From DASXKD01 sp963806145 (lineage in GTDB: Bacteria; Actinomycetota; Actinomycetes; Streptosporangiales; Streptosporangiaceae): DNA of 64,000 nt. The notes under the pieces were generated by a model that ran no database searches, was not told the origin of the DNA, and saw only the letters and a list, made by a program, of their open reading frames with translations. Positions 54,806 to 62,690 of this stretch are shown here, in pieces. Each line of letters starts with the position of its first letter. The stretch's first letter is position 1. The DNA is taken from contig CAWDXD010000004.1 in the NCBI GenBank assembly GCA_963806145.1, positions 1-64,000 on the forward strand. The letters are read 5' to 3'. The position numbers were made by a program, and so were the translations under genes.

Positions 54806-55825
54806 TTACCAGCCGCGCCCCGCATAGCGCTCGGCCGGCGCGAGGGTATCGGTGCTGATGCCGACCATGGCCTCGCCGAGGCCGCGGGACACCTTGGCGA
54901 CCACATCGGGGTCGTCGTGGAACGTTGTTGCCTTGACAATGGCGGCGGCGCGGCGGGCCGGGTCGCCGGACTTGAAGATGCCCGAGCCCACGAACACACC
55001 CTCGGCACCGAGCTGCATCATCAGCGCGGCGTCGGCCGGGGTGGCGATGCCGCCGGCGGTGAACAGCACGACGGGCAGCCTGCCCGCGGCGGCTACCTCG
55101 GCGACCAGCTCGTAGGGTGCCTGGAGTTCCTTCGCGGCCGCGAAAAGCTCCTCGTCACGCAGGACTCCAAGGCGCCGGATATCGCCGGCGATCTGCCGCA
55201 TGTGGCGGGTGGCCTCCACCACGTTGCCGGTGCCGGCCTCGCCCTTGGACCTGATCATCGCGGCACCTTCGGCGATCCGCCGCAGCGCCTCCCCCAGGTT
55301 GGTGGCGCCGCACACGAACGGCACGGTGAACGCCCACTTGTCCACGTGGTGCGCCTCGTCGGCGGGGGTGAGCACCTCGGACTCGTCGATGTAGTCCACC
55401 CCGATGGCCTGCAGCACCTGCGCCTCGGCGAAGTGGCCGATCCGGCACTTGGCCATCACCGGGATCGAGACCGCGCCGATGATCTGGTCGATCATGTCCG
55501 GGTCGCTCATCCGGGCGACGCCGCCCTGGGCCCTGATGTCGGCGGGCACCCGCTCCAGCGCCATGACCGCGACGGCGCCCGCGTCCTCGGCGATCTTCGC
55601 CTGCTCCGGCGTGACCACGTCCATGATCACGCCGCCCTTGAGCATGTCGGCCATGCCGCGCTTGACGCGTGCCGTCCCGGTCTGCGGTGTGGTCCCCGGT
55701 GCCGCGCTGGTCCCGAACATCACACTCTGGCTCACCGGGGCGTTCCCCGTGGCGTCCCCCGGGTGGCCTGCGCCTGGCCGGCTGGCCTGGTTTCCGGGAC
55801 TGGCTGCGGAACTGGTGGCTGGCAC
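54806..55825 (-). CDS. pdxS: Pyridoxal 5'-phosphate synthase lyase subunit
   Basis: A TIM-barrel enzyme making PLP from ribose 5-phosphate, glyceraldehyde 3-phosphate and ammonia from PdxT. GTARVKRGMADMLKGGVIMD begins the conserved part, with the catalytic lysines in MLKGGVIMDV and PVMAKCRIGHFAEAQ; NLGEALRRIAEGAAMIRSKG and VFVGSGIFKS follow. The 339 residues include some 45 extra at the N-terminus. GTG at 55825 is chosen with GAGG nine bases upstream; a later ATG (MFGTSAAPG) is also possible. Confidence 0.95.
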   Translation of the reverse strand: MPATSSAASPGNQASRPGAGHPGDATGNAPVSQSVMFGTSAAPGTTPQTGTARVKRGMADMLKGGVIMDVVTPEQAKIAEDAGAVAVMALERVPADIRAQGGVARMSDPDMIDQIIGAVSIPVMAKCRIGHFAEAQVLQAIGVDYIDESEVLTPADEAHHVDKWAFTVPFVCGATNLGEALRRIAEGAAMIRSKGEAGTGNVVEATRHMRQIAGDIRRLGVLRDEELFAAAKELQAPYELVAEVAAAGRLPVVLFTAGGIATPADAALMMQLGAEGVFVGSGIFKSGDPARRAAAIVKATTFHDDPDVVAKVSRGLGEAMVGISTDTLAPAERYAGRGW

Positions 55826-55981
55826 GATGAACCTCACTCGCTTGCTCGCACGGTCCCTCCATGGTAGGCGCTCCCGCCGAACTGGCACCGCGCCCCTCAC
55901 ACCGGCCCAGTCAGCCGCCTGGCCCTCACTAGCCCCGGCCGGGCCACGGCCCCTCACCGGTCCCGCAGTTCCCCGGGATTC

Positions 55982-56572
55982 TCAGCCGGCCTGAGCCGAC
56001 GGCGGGTCGCCCGCCGTGAGGTGCGGCATGTCCGCGCCCCGCCCGGCGGCATCCCCCTCCACCAGGGATTCGTCGATCTCGAAGAACTCGGGCAACGGGG
56101 CACCACCGGCCAGCCGGAGCAGCCGGACCAGCCATCGGCGGCGCGCGGCGCGGGTCGCGGCGACCGCGTCGTTGTAGAACTTGCGGGCCAGGAACACCTG
56201 GTGGGTGGCGGCCTCGAGTTCGGCGAGTGCCTCGTCGCCGCCGCTGCGCGCGGCCAGGTCGGCACGGAATCCCGGCTGGGCGAGCGCCGCCCGCAGGGCG
56301 CGGGTGAGGTCGCTTTCCGCCCGCTCGTTGGGCTCGCCCGCGGCCCGCGCGTCGTGCGCGGCCCCGGCGATCAGCAGGCTCGTCGCCGGGTCGAGCAGGC
56401 CGCTGGCGGCCAGCTCGACCGCGATGGAGCTGCGCCGGACCAGCGCCGCGTCGAGCGCGGCCCGCGCGGCCTCGACCCGGGCGTGCAGCCGGTCCAGCCG
56501 CCCGGCGCGCCAGGACACGTACACGCCGGCCAGGATCGCGGCGATGATGATCAGGATCACGCTGGTCAGCAC
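55982..56572 (-). CDS. LemA-like membrane protein
   Basis: A 196-residue protein of unknown role. One N-terminal helix (LTSVILIIIAAILAGVYVSW) is followed by helices rich in Ala/Arg/Glu. ATHQVFLARKFYNDAVAATR and a following APLPEFFEIDE resemble the helix and end of LemA proteins, where ARRFYN is typical, but similarity elsewhere is weak. It lies between pimA and pdxS on the same strand, as a related gene does in Streptomyces. Confidence 0.65.
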   Translation of the reverse strand: MLTSVILIIIAAILAGVYVSWRAGRLDRLHARVEAARAALDAALVRRSSIAVELAASGLLDPATSLLIAGAAHDARAAGEPNERAESDLTRALRAALAQPGFRADLAARSGGDEALAELEAATHQVFLARKFYNDAVAATRAARRRWLVRLLRLAGGAPLPEFFEIDESLVEGDAAGRGADMPHLTAGDPPSAQAG

Positions 56573-56584
56573 GGCCAGGGCTCC

Positions 56585-56650
56585 CTGACGAAGGAACGGG
56601 GCCCTGGGTCACCGGGGGGTTTCAGGGGGGTCGCTCCCCCAGGCCAGCCC
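56585..56650 (+). repeat. Palindromic element, copy G (downstream of pimA)
   Basis: Plus strand: TGACGAAGGAACGGGGCCC, then GGGGGGTTTCAGGGGGGTCG and CTCCCCCAGGCCAGC. The left arm of hairpin 1 is missing. It fills the gap beyond the pimA stop. Confidence 0.75.
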
Positions 56651-56669
56651 GGCCAAGGCTCCATGACCG

Positions 56670-57800
56670 TCACAGGTTCACCGTGACCTTGCCGACCACC
56701 GAAGGCACCACGGCCTCGTAGACCTTGACCACGTCACGGGCCACCATCGGCCAGTCGTAGGCCCGTACCGCGTCGGACGCCGCTGCGGACAGCCGCGCCC
56801 GCAGCGACGGGTCGTCAAGCAGCCGGCTCGCCGCCGCCGCCAGCGCGGCCGGGTCGCCGGCCGGGAACAGTTCCCCGGCCCGGCCGTCCCGCAGCACCAG
56901 CTGGAACGCGTCCAGGTCGCTGGCGACGATGGGGGCACCGGCGGCCATCGCCTCGATCAGCACGACGCCGAAGCTCTCGCCGCCGGTGTTGGGCGCGCAG
57001 AACACGTCGACCGAGTGGTAGAAGCGGGCCTTGTCCTCCTGGGTCACCTGGCCGAGCAGGATCAGCCGGTCCCGGATCGCCTCGGGCACCTTGGCACGCA
57101 CCTCGTCCAGGTCCCCCGGCCCGGCCACCAGCAGCCGCAGCCCCGGCCGCTGCGCGGCCAGCAGTTCGAACGCCCGCAGCAGCACGTCCAGGCCCTTGCG
57201 CGGCTCTTCCATCCGGCCAAGGAAGCCGAGCACCCCGCCCGCACCGGGCCAGCCGGGCAGCGGGGACGCCTTCTCGTACCGGCTGACCGTCACCCCGTTC
57301 GGGATGAGGACCGCGTCGCCGCCCATGTGCTCCACCAGCGTGGTGCGGGCCGCCTCGGACACCGCGATCCAGCCGCTGATCTTCTCCAGGGCGGTCTGCA
57401 GCGCCAGGAACGCGGCGTGCATCACCCGCGAGCGGGGGTTGGCGGTGTGCACGGTCGCGACGATCGGGCCGTCCGCCACCCAGCAGGCGAGCAGGGACAG
57501 GCTTGGCGCGGCGGGCTCGTGCACGTGGAGCACGTCGAACCCGCCCTCCTTGACCCAGCGGCGGACCCGCGCCGCGGACAGCGGGCCGAACGCGAGCCGC
57601 GCCACAGAGCCGTTGTACGGAACAGGCACCGCGCGCCCGGCGGGCACCACGTAACCAGGCAGCGGGGTGTCATCGTCGGCCGGGGAAATGACCGAGACCT
57701 CGTGCCCAAGGCCGATGAGGGCTTCTGCCAGGTCCTTGATGTGCTCCTGTACCCCGCCGGGCACGTCCCAGGTGTACGGGCAGACCATGCCGATTCTCAC
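56670..57800 (-). CDS. pimA: Phosphatidyl-myo-inositol mannosyltransferase
   Basis: A GT4 glycosyltransferase of 376 residues that puts the first mannose on phosphatidylinositol at the cytosolic membrane face. MRIGMVCPYTWDVPGGVQEH opens the donor-acceptor fold, with VHEPAAPSLSLLA, VHTANPRSR, LGRMEEPRKGLDVLL and the EX7E motif in ESFGVVLIEAMAAG. GTG at 57800 overlaps the patA stop (GTGA). Gene order pgsA-patA-pimA is as in mycobacteria. Confidence 0.94.
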   Translation of the reverse strand: MRIGMVCPYTWDVPGGVQEHIKDLAEALIGLGHEVSVISPADDDTPLPGYVVPAGRAVPVPYNGSVARLAFGPLSAARVRRWVKEGGFDVLHVHEPAAPSLSLLACWVADGPIVATVHTANPRSRVMHAAFLALQTALEKISGWIAVSEAARTTLVEHMGGDAVLIPNGVTVSRYEKASPLPGWPGAGGVLGFLGRMEEPRKGLDVLLRAFELLAAQRPGLRLLVAGPGDLDEVRAKVPEAIRDRLILLGQVTQEDKARFYHSVDVFCAPNTGGESFGVVLIEAMAAGAPIVASDLDAFQLVLRDGRAGELFPAGDPAALAAAASRLLDDPSLRARLSAAASDAVRAYDWPMVARDVVKVYEAVVPSVVGKVTVNL

Positions 57801-58888
57801 GGCCCGCTCCCGCCTTCGCTCGTACCGGCGCCGTCGGCCAGGCCGTCCGCCCCGGTACCCCCCACCTGGCCGTTGAGCGCCGCCCGGTCCGCCCCGCCCC
57901 GCCCATCGGCTGCGCCGGCCGCGTCGCTCTCGGCATCCTCCGCGGCCCGCGCCGTGGCTTGCGCGGCGGCGAGGCGGTCCAGGTCCAGGTCGGCGGAAAA
58001 CACCCGCTGGAGCATGTGCCAGTCCTCCGGGTGCTCGGCAATCCCGGCTTCAAAGACCCGCGCCACCTGCTGGGTCATCGCGGCTACCTTCTCCCGCCGG
58101 GTGCCTTCCCCCGGCACCGGGATCTCCTCGTGGATGTGCGCGCACCACAGCGGGCCGTCGAACCACAGGGTCACCGGCATCAGGGCGGCGCCGGTCTGCA
58201 CCGCAAGCGCCGCGGCCCCGCCCATCATGTGCGCCTTCTCGCCGAAGAAGTCCACTTCGATGCCGCCGCCGGTGATGTCCCGGTCGGCGGGCAGGCAGAC
58301 CAGCCCGCCCGCGCGCAACCGCTGGGCGAGAATTCCGAACCGCTGCACGCCGCCGGTCGCGGGGAGTACCTCGAACCCGAGCCCTTCCCTGAAGGCGAAG
58401 AAGCGCCGGGCCAGCGATTCGGGCTTGAGCCGCTCGGCCACGGTGGTGAGCTTGGGCACGCCGCACGCGATGATCCACGCTCCGGCCTGGTCCCAGTTGC
58501 CCATATGCGGCAGCGGGAGCACCGCCCCACGACCGGAGGCGAGCGTGGCGAACAGCCGGTCCTTCCCCTCAGCGCGCATATCGGTGATCAGCCGCTCGGC
58601 GCTGATCACCGGCAGCCGGAACACCTCGAACCAGTACCTGGCGTACGAGTGCATGCCCGCGCGGGACAGTGCCCGGAGTTCCTTACCGGACGGCTCCGGC
58701 CCGACGACCCGGCGCAGGTTCGCCTCCAGCAACTGGACCCCGGTCCCCTGCCGCCGCCAGGCGATCTCTCCCGCCTGCTGGAACACCCACCGCCCCCACG
58801 ACTCGGGCACACGGCAGACCAGCCACCAGGCGGCGGCATACGACGCGGCGGTCACGCGGCCCTCCAGCGCGGACAGCACCTTGCTCAT
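57797..58888 (-). CDS. patA: PIM acyltransferase (PatA-like, HtrB family)
   Basis: Transfers a fatty acyl chain to a mannose of PIM. The 363 residues show the HX4D/E motif in LPHMGNWDQAGAWI (about 128-141) and later VCLPADRDITGGGIEVDFFG. Family members sit on the inner membrane surface. The C-terminal 60 residues are Gly/Ala/Asp-rich and not conserved. ATG at 58888 is coupled to pgsA through a duplicated junction (see 58893-58941). Confidence 0.92.
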   Translation of the reverse strand: MSKVLSALEGRVTAASYAAAWWLVCRVPESWGRWVFQQAGEIAWRRQGTGVQLLEANLRRVVGPEPSGKELRALSRAGMHSYARYWFEVFRLPVISAERLITDMRAEGKDRLFATLASGRGAVLPLPHMGNWDQAGAWIIACGVPKLTTVAERLKPESLARRFFAFREGLGFEVLPATGGVQRFGILAQRLRAGGLVCLPADRDITGGGIEVDFFGEKAHMMGGAAALAVQTGAALMPVTLWFDGPLWCAHIHEEIPVPGEGTRREKVAAMTQQVARVFEAGIAEHPEDWHMLQRVFSADLDLDRLAAAQATARAAEDAESDAAGAADGRGGADRAALNGQVGGTGADGLADGAGTSEGGSGP

Positions 58889-58892
58889 CACA

Positions 58893-58941
58893 GCGCTCCG
58901 GTATTCACGATGGTGCTCCGGTATTCATGATGGCGCTCCGG
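58893..58941 (-). repeat. 20-bp tandem duplication at the pgsA-patA junction
   Basis: The plus strand has GCGCTCCGGTATTCACGATG (58893-58912), GTGCTCCGGTATTCATGATG (58913-58932) and a partial GCGCTCCGG. On the transcript strand each unit contains CCGGAG, a start codon and a stop. The pgsA stop overlaps an ATG opening MNTGAPS-stop, whose stop overlaps a GTG opening MNTGAL-stop, whose stop overlaps the patA ATG. Coupling is thus kept across the duplication. Confidence 0.88.
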
Positions 58942-59608
58942 CCCGGGAGTCATCCGGAGGTTCACCACCATCCTCCCGCCACGAATCCCCGGCCGGAACC
59001 GGGGATGCCGGCAGGCCGGCCGCCGCGCGCCGGACCGCGTCCACCCGCTGACCGAAGGTGACCAGCGACAGGACCGCGAGCACCCAGAACCCGATGGCGA
59101 GCACATACGGCACGCCGAGCCCGGTCAGACCGGCCGCGACCAGGGTGATCAGGAGCCGCTCGGTGCGTTCGGCGATGCCCACGTTGCAGGGGATGCCCAG
59201 CCCCTCGGCCCGCGCCTTCGCGTACGACACCATCATGCCCATCACCAGGCAGAACAGCGCGACCCAGGCCAGCGCGTCCTGCCCGGTCCTGACCAGCCAG
59301 ATGGTGAGCCCCGCGAAGACGGCCGCGTCGCTGATCCGGTCCAGGGTGGAGTCGAGGAACGCGCCCCACGCACCGCTGGTCCCCTTGACCCGGGCCAGCA
59401 GCCCGTCGAGCATGTCGCCCAGGACGAACCCAGTGCACACCATGGTCCCGGCGAACAGGTGACCAGTGGGAAACAGCCACAGCGCGCCCGCGGTCATCCC
59501 CACGGTGCCGGTGATCGTCAGCGCGTTGGGCGTCACCGGGGTGCGCGCCAGGGCGTCGGCGACCGGGGTCAGCAGGCGGGACAGGGCAGGCCGCAGCACG
59601 TTCAGCAT
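58925..59608 (-). CDS. pgsA: Phosphatidylinositol phosphate synthase (CDP-alcohol phosphatidyltransferase)
   Basis: A 227-residue integral membrane enzyme joining CDP-diacylglycerol with inositol phosphate. The CDP-alcohol motif D-x2-D-G-x2-A-R-x8-G-x3-D-x3-D is complete in GDMLDGLLARVKGTSGAWG followed by AFLDSTLDR (about 65-93). Five or six helices surround it. Context with patA and pimA argues for the PI pathway over phosphatidylglycerol. The C-terminal tail is hydrophilic. Confidence 0.92.
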   Translation of the reverse strand: MLNVLRPALSRLLTPVADALARTPVTPNALTITGTVGMTAGALWLFPTGHLFAGTMVCTGFVLGDMLDGLLARVKGTSGAWGAFLDSTLDRISDAAVFAGLTIWLVRTGQDALAWVALFCLVMGMMVSYAKARAEGLGIPCNVGIAERTERLLITLVAAGLTGLGVPYVLAIGFWVLAVLSLVTFGQRVDAVRRAAAGLPASPVPAGDSWREDGGEPPDDSRAGAPS

Positions 59609-59779
59609 GGCCGTCCCACCCTACTGGCCTGGACAGGCCGGGCGATTCTGGCCGGGGGCTTGTGGTGCGGTAGCCAAGAGGTAAAGGCTGATCGTAGTGC
59701 AATCGAACGGGGGCACCAGCCGAACAGGCGTTAGCGGGCGACAGGCCACAGCAGCCGAATAGACCAGCAGGAGGCAATG
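59609..59779 (+). other. Intergenic region between pgsA and the EF-G paralogue
   Basis: A divergent gap that should hold promoters both ways; I cannot fix boxes with confidence. GTAGCCAAGAGGTAAAGGC (59671-59689) resembles a tRNA D arm, but no cloverleaf can be formed. Confidence 0.4.
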
Positions 59780-61924
59780 ATGACAGACAGGAGAGGATCG
59801 ACAGCCACAGGCGGTGCAGCACCGGCCGACCAGCCCGGCGGTGTGCGCAACGTCGCGCTGGTCGGCCATTCCGGTTCGGGCAAGACAACTCTGGTCGAAG
59901 CGCTGCTGAGCGCGACCGGCACCATCCAGCGGATGGGCCGGGTGGAGGACGGCACGACCGTCAGCGACTTCGACGAGGTCGAGATCAGGCAGCAGCGCTC
60001 GGTCAACCTCACCGTCGCCCCGCTCACCCACTCCGGGGTCAAGGTGAACCTGCTGGATACACCCGGTTACGCCGACTTCACCGGCGACCTGAGGGCCGGG
60101 CTCCGTGCGGCGGACGCGGCCCTCTTCGCTGTCTCCGCCACCGAGGGCGTGGACGGCCTGACCAGGATGCTGTGGGACGAGTGTGCCGCGGTGGGGATGC
60201 CCCGCGCCGTGGTCATCACGAAGATCGACCACCAGCGGGGCGACTTCGAGCAGGCCCTGAGCGCGTGCCGGGACGCCTTCGGCGACGCGGTGGCACCGTT
60301 GTACCTGCCCGTAGGCGGCGCGGGCACGGATCTGCAAGGCCTGATCGGGCTGCTGTCGGGCCGCATGTTCGACTATTCGAGCGGGACCAGGACCGAGCGC
60401 GACCCCGACCCGGCCCTCGCCGACAGGGTCCAGGAACTGCGCGGCACGCTGATCGAGGGGATCATCCAGGAGAGCGAAGACGAGAGCCTCATGGACTCCT
60501 ACCTCTCCGGCGAGGAAATCGACCCGAAGAGCCTCATCGACGACCTGGAGACGGCGGTCGCGCGGGGCACCTTCTACCCGGTGCTCGCCGCCTCGGCGCC
60601 GCACGGGGTCGGGATGGAAGAGCTTCTCGAAGTCATCACCCAGGCGTTCCCCTCGCCCGATGAGCACCCGCTGCCCGCGGTCACCACCGTGGACGGCAAG
60701 CTGGTCACCGGCCTGAAGAGCGACCCGAACGGGCCACTGCTCGCCGAGGTGGTCAAGACCACCTCCGACCCCTACGTCGGCCGGGTCAGCCTGGTCCGGG
60801 TGTTTTCCGGCACGCTGCGGCCGGACACCGTGGTGCACGTATCCGGGCATGGGATGGCCGAGCGCGGTCACGCCGACCATGACAGCGACGAGCGCGTCGG
60901 CGCGCTGACCTCGCCCCTGGGCAAGCAGCAGCGCCCGGTGCCGGCCTGCCCCGCCGGCGATATCTGTGCGGTCGCCAAGCTGACCAGCGCGGAGAGCGGC
61001 GACACGCTGTCCAGCAAGGAGCGCCCGCTGCTGATGGAGCCGTGGAACATGCCCGAACCACTGCTTCCGGTGGCGATCACGGCGAAGTCCAAGGCGGACG
61101 AGGACAAGCTGTCCCAGGCGCTTAACCGCCTGGTGGCCGAGGATCCGACGCTGCGCATGGAGAACAACCCCGAGACCCACCAGCTAGTGCTCTGGTCCAT
61201 GGGTGAGGCTCACGCGGACGTGATGCTCGACCGGCTGTCCTCGCGCCACGGGGTCGCGGTGGAGACCGTCGACCTCCGGGTCCCGCTGCGGGAGACGGTG
61301 GCGGGCAAGGCCCAGGGGCTGGGCCGCAACGTCAAGCAGACCGGTGGGCACGGCGAGTTCGGCATCGCGCACATAGAGGTGGAGCCGCTGCCGTCGGGTT
61401 CCGGTTTGGAGTTCGTGGACAAGATCGTCGGGGGTGTGGTCCCGCGGCAGTTCATCCCGTCCGTCGAGAAGGGCGTGCGCGCCCAGATGGAGCAGGGGGT
61501 GCTGGCCGGGTACCCGATGGTGGACATCAGGGTGACCCTCTTCGACGGCAAGGCGCACTCGGTGGACTCCTCCGACATGGCGTTCCAGAAGGCGGGCCGG
61601 GCTGCGCTGCGGGATGCGGCGGACAGGGCCAAGGTCTCGCTGCTGGAACCGGTGGACGAGGTGTCGGTGCTGGTGCCCGACGACTACGTCGGCGCGGTCA
61701 TGTCGGACCTGTCGTCCCGGCGCGGCCGGGTGCTCGGGACCGAGCCGGTGCAGGGCGGGCGCACCCTGGTGAAGGCGGAGATCCCAGAACTGGAGATCAT
61801 CCGCTATGCCATCGACCTGCGGTCGATGTCCCAGGGCACGGGCTCGTTCAGCCGCAGCTACCTGCGCTACGAGCCGCTCCCGTCGCACCTGGCCGACAAG
61901 GTAGTGAGCGCGGCCAAGGACTGA
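59780..61924 (+). CDS. Elongation factor G-like GTPase (EF-G2)
   Basis: A 714-residue translational GTPase paralogous to EF-G. G1 is GHSGSGKTTLVEALL (about 28-42), G3 is LLDTPGYADFTGDL, and G4 appears as ITKIDH instead of NKxD. Domains II-V follow, with GEAHADVMLDRL and GKAHSVDSSDMAFQKAGRAA in domain IV. Actinobacteria commonly carry such a second EF-G of unclear function, distinct from the str-operon fusA. ATG at 59780 lies five bases from AGGAGG; another ATG is three bases earlier. The last 15 bases including the stop are duplicated. Confidence 0.92.
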   Translation: MTDRRGSTATGGAAPADQPGGVRNVALVGHSGSGKTTLVEALLSATGTIQRMGRVEDGTTVSDFDEVEIRQQRSVNLTVAPLTHSGVKVNLLDTPGYADFTGDLRAGLRAADAALFAVSATEGVDGLTRMLWDECAAVGMPRAVVITKIDHQRGDFEQALSACRDAFGDAVAPLYLPVGGAGTDLQGLIGLLSGRMFDYSSGTRTERDPDPALADRVQELRGTLIEGIIQESEDESLMDSYLSGEEIDPKSLIDDLETAVARGTFYPVLAASAPHGVGMEELLEVITQAFPSPDEHPLPAVTTVDGKLVTGLKSDPNGPLLAEVVKTTSDPYVGRVSLVRVFSGTLRPDTVVHVSGHGMAERGHADHDSDERVGALTSPLGKQQRPVPACPAGDICAVAKLTSAESGDTLSSKERPLLMEPWNMPEPLLPVAITAKSKADEDKLSQALNRLVAEDPTLRMENNPETHQLVLWSMGEAHADVMLDRLSSRHGVAVETVDLRVPLRETVAGKAQGLGRNVKQTGGHGEFGIAHIEVEPLPSGSGLEFVDKIVGGVVPRQFIPSVEKGVRAQMEQGVLAGYPMVDIRVTLFDGKAHSVDSSDMAFQKAGRAALRDAADRAKVSLLEPVDEVSVLVPDDYVGAVMSDLSSRRGRVLGTEPVQGGRTLVKAEIPELEIIRYAIDLRSMSQGTGSFSRSYLRYEPLPSHLADKVVSAAKD

Positions 61925-61939
61925 GCGGCCAAGGACTGA
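61910..61939 (+). repeat. 15-bp tandem duplication over the EF-G2 stop codon
   Basis: GCGGCCAAGGACTGA occurs twice without a gap (61910-61924 and 61925-61939). Each copy encodes AAKD and a stop in the same frame, so the second copy lies just past the gene. Confidence 0.9.
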
Positions 61940-61956
61940 CCAGTGCCAGCCCGGGG

Positions 61957-62529
61957 TCAGCGCGCCTGGCCCCGGGCGGCGCCCCGCGTGGTCGGCCAGG
62001 CGGCCGCGAGCAACTGCCTGGTCTCGCCCAGGAGCTGTGGCAGCACCTTGACGCCGGCCACGACCGGCATGAAGTTCGTGTCGCCGCCCCACCGGGGAAC
62101 CACGTGCTGGTGCAGGTGCGCGGCGATACCCGCGCCCGCCACCCCGCCCATGTTCATGCCGATGTTGAAGCCCTGCGCGGCGGACGCGGCGCGCAGCGCG
62201 GCCATGGCCAGCTTGGTGTGCTCGGCCAGTTCCGTGGTTTCCGCCTCATCCAGTTCGGTGTAGTCGGCCACATGCCGGTACGGGCAGACCATGAGGTGGC
62301 CGGAGTTGTACGGGTAGAGGTTCAGCACCGTGAACACCGACGTGCCGCGCGCCACGATCAGCCCGTCGGCGTCGGACAGCTTGGGTGCCCGGCAGAACGG
62401 GCACTCTTCGGGGCCGTCGCCGGTGGCCCGGTTCTCGCCCTTGATGTAGGCCATGCGGTGCGGCATCCACAGCCGCCGGAACCCGTCGGGCTCACCGGCC
62501 CCGTCCTGCTCGAGCGGCTCATCCAACAT
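61957..62529 (-). CDS. HIT-family hydrolase
   Basis: A 190-residue histidine-triad nucleotide hydrolase or phosphorylase. The catalytic triad is in AAHLHQHVVPRW (about 138-149), with NLYPYNSGHLMVCPYRHVAD earlier and a CPFC pair (residues 43-46) that may bind zinc. A closely similar gene lies between thrS and pgsA in mycobacteria. ATG at 62529 gives the acidic start MLDEPLEQDG. The gene converges on the EF-G paralogue. Confidence 0.9.
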   Translation of the reverse strand: MLDEPLEQDGAGEPDGFRRLWMPHRMAYIKGENRATGDGPEECPFCRAPKLSDADGLIVARGTSVFTVLNLYPYNSGHLMVCPYRHVADYTELDEAETTELAEHTKLAMAALRAASAAQGFNIGMNMGGVAGAGIAAHLHQHVVPRWGGDTNFMPVVAGVKVLPQLLGETRQLLAAAWPTTRGAARGQAR

Positions 62530-62570
62530 GGTTGCAGCTTAGGGCCCGCGGGCGGCGGCGGGTGCCCCGG

Positions 62571-62690
62571 CCGACAGGGCCAAGGCCCCGTGACGAAGGA
62601 CCGGCGGGGGTTCCGGGGGTCGCCCCCCGGGCCAGCGCCGGCCTTGAGCCATCGGCGGGTTCCAAGGGGGTCGCTCCCCCAGGCCAGCAC
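62571..62690 (+). repeat. Palindromic element, copies H and I in tandem (between thrS and HIT gene)
   Basis: The first copy (62571-62637) has CCGACAGGGCCAAGGCCCCG, TGACGAAGGACCGG and GGGGGTTCCGGGGGTCGCC. The second (62638-62690) has GCGGGTTCCAAGGGGGTCGC then TCCCCCAGGCCAGCAC. The last base overlaps the thrS stop codon. Two head-to-tail copies in one gap show that the unit can be duplicated. Confidence 0.82.

Noticed and set aside
59664..59720. tRNA gene or attachment-site remnant upstream of the EF-G paralogue
   Set aside because: TAGCCAAGAGGTAAAGGC looks like a D arm and GGTGC/GCACC flank it, but the span is only about 55 bases, without anticodon or T arms.
9047..62690. Insertion sequence or prophage as the source of the palindromic repeats
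   Set aside because: No transposase, integrase or phage gene was seen in the window; the elements are non-coding and about 80 bp.
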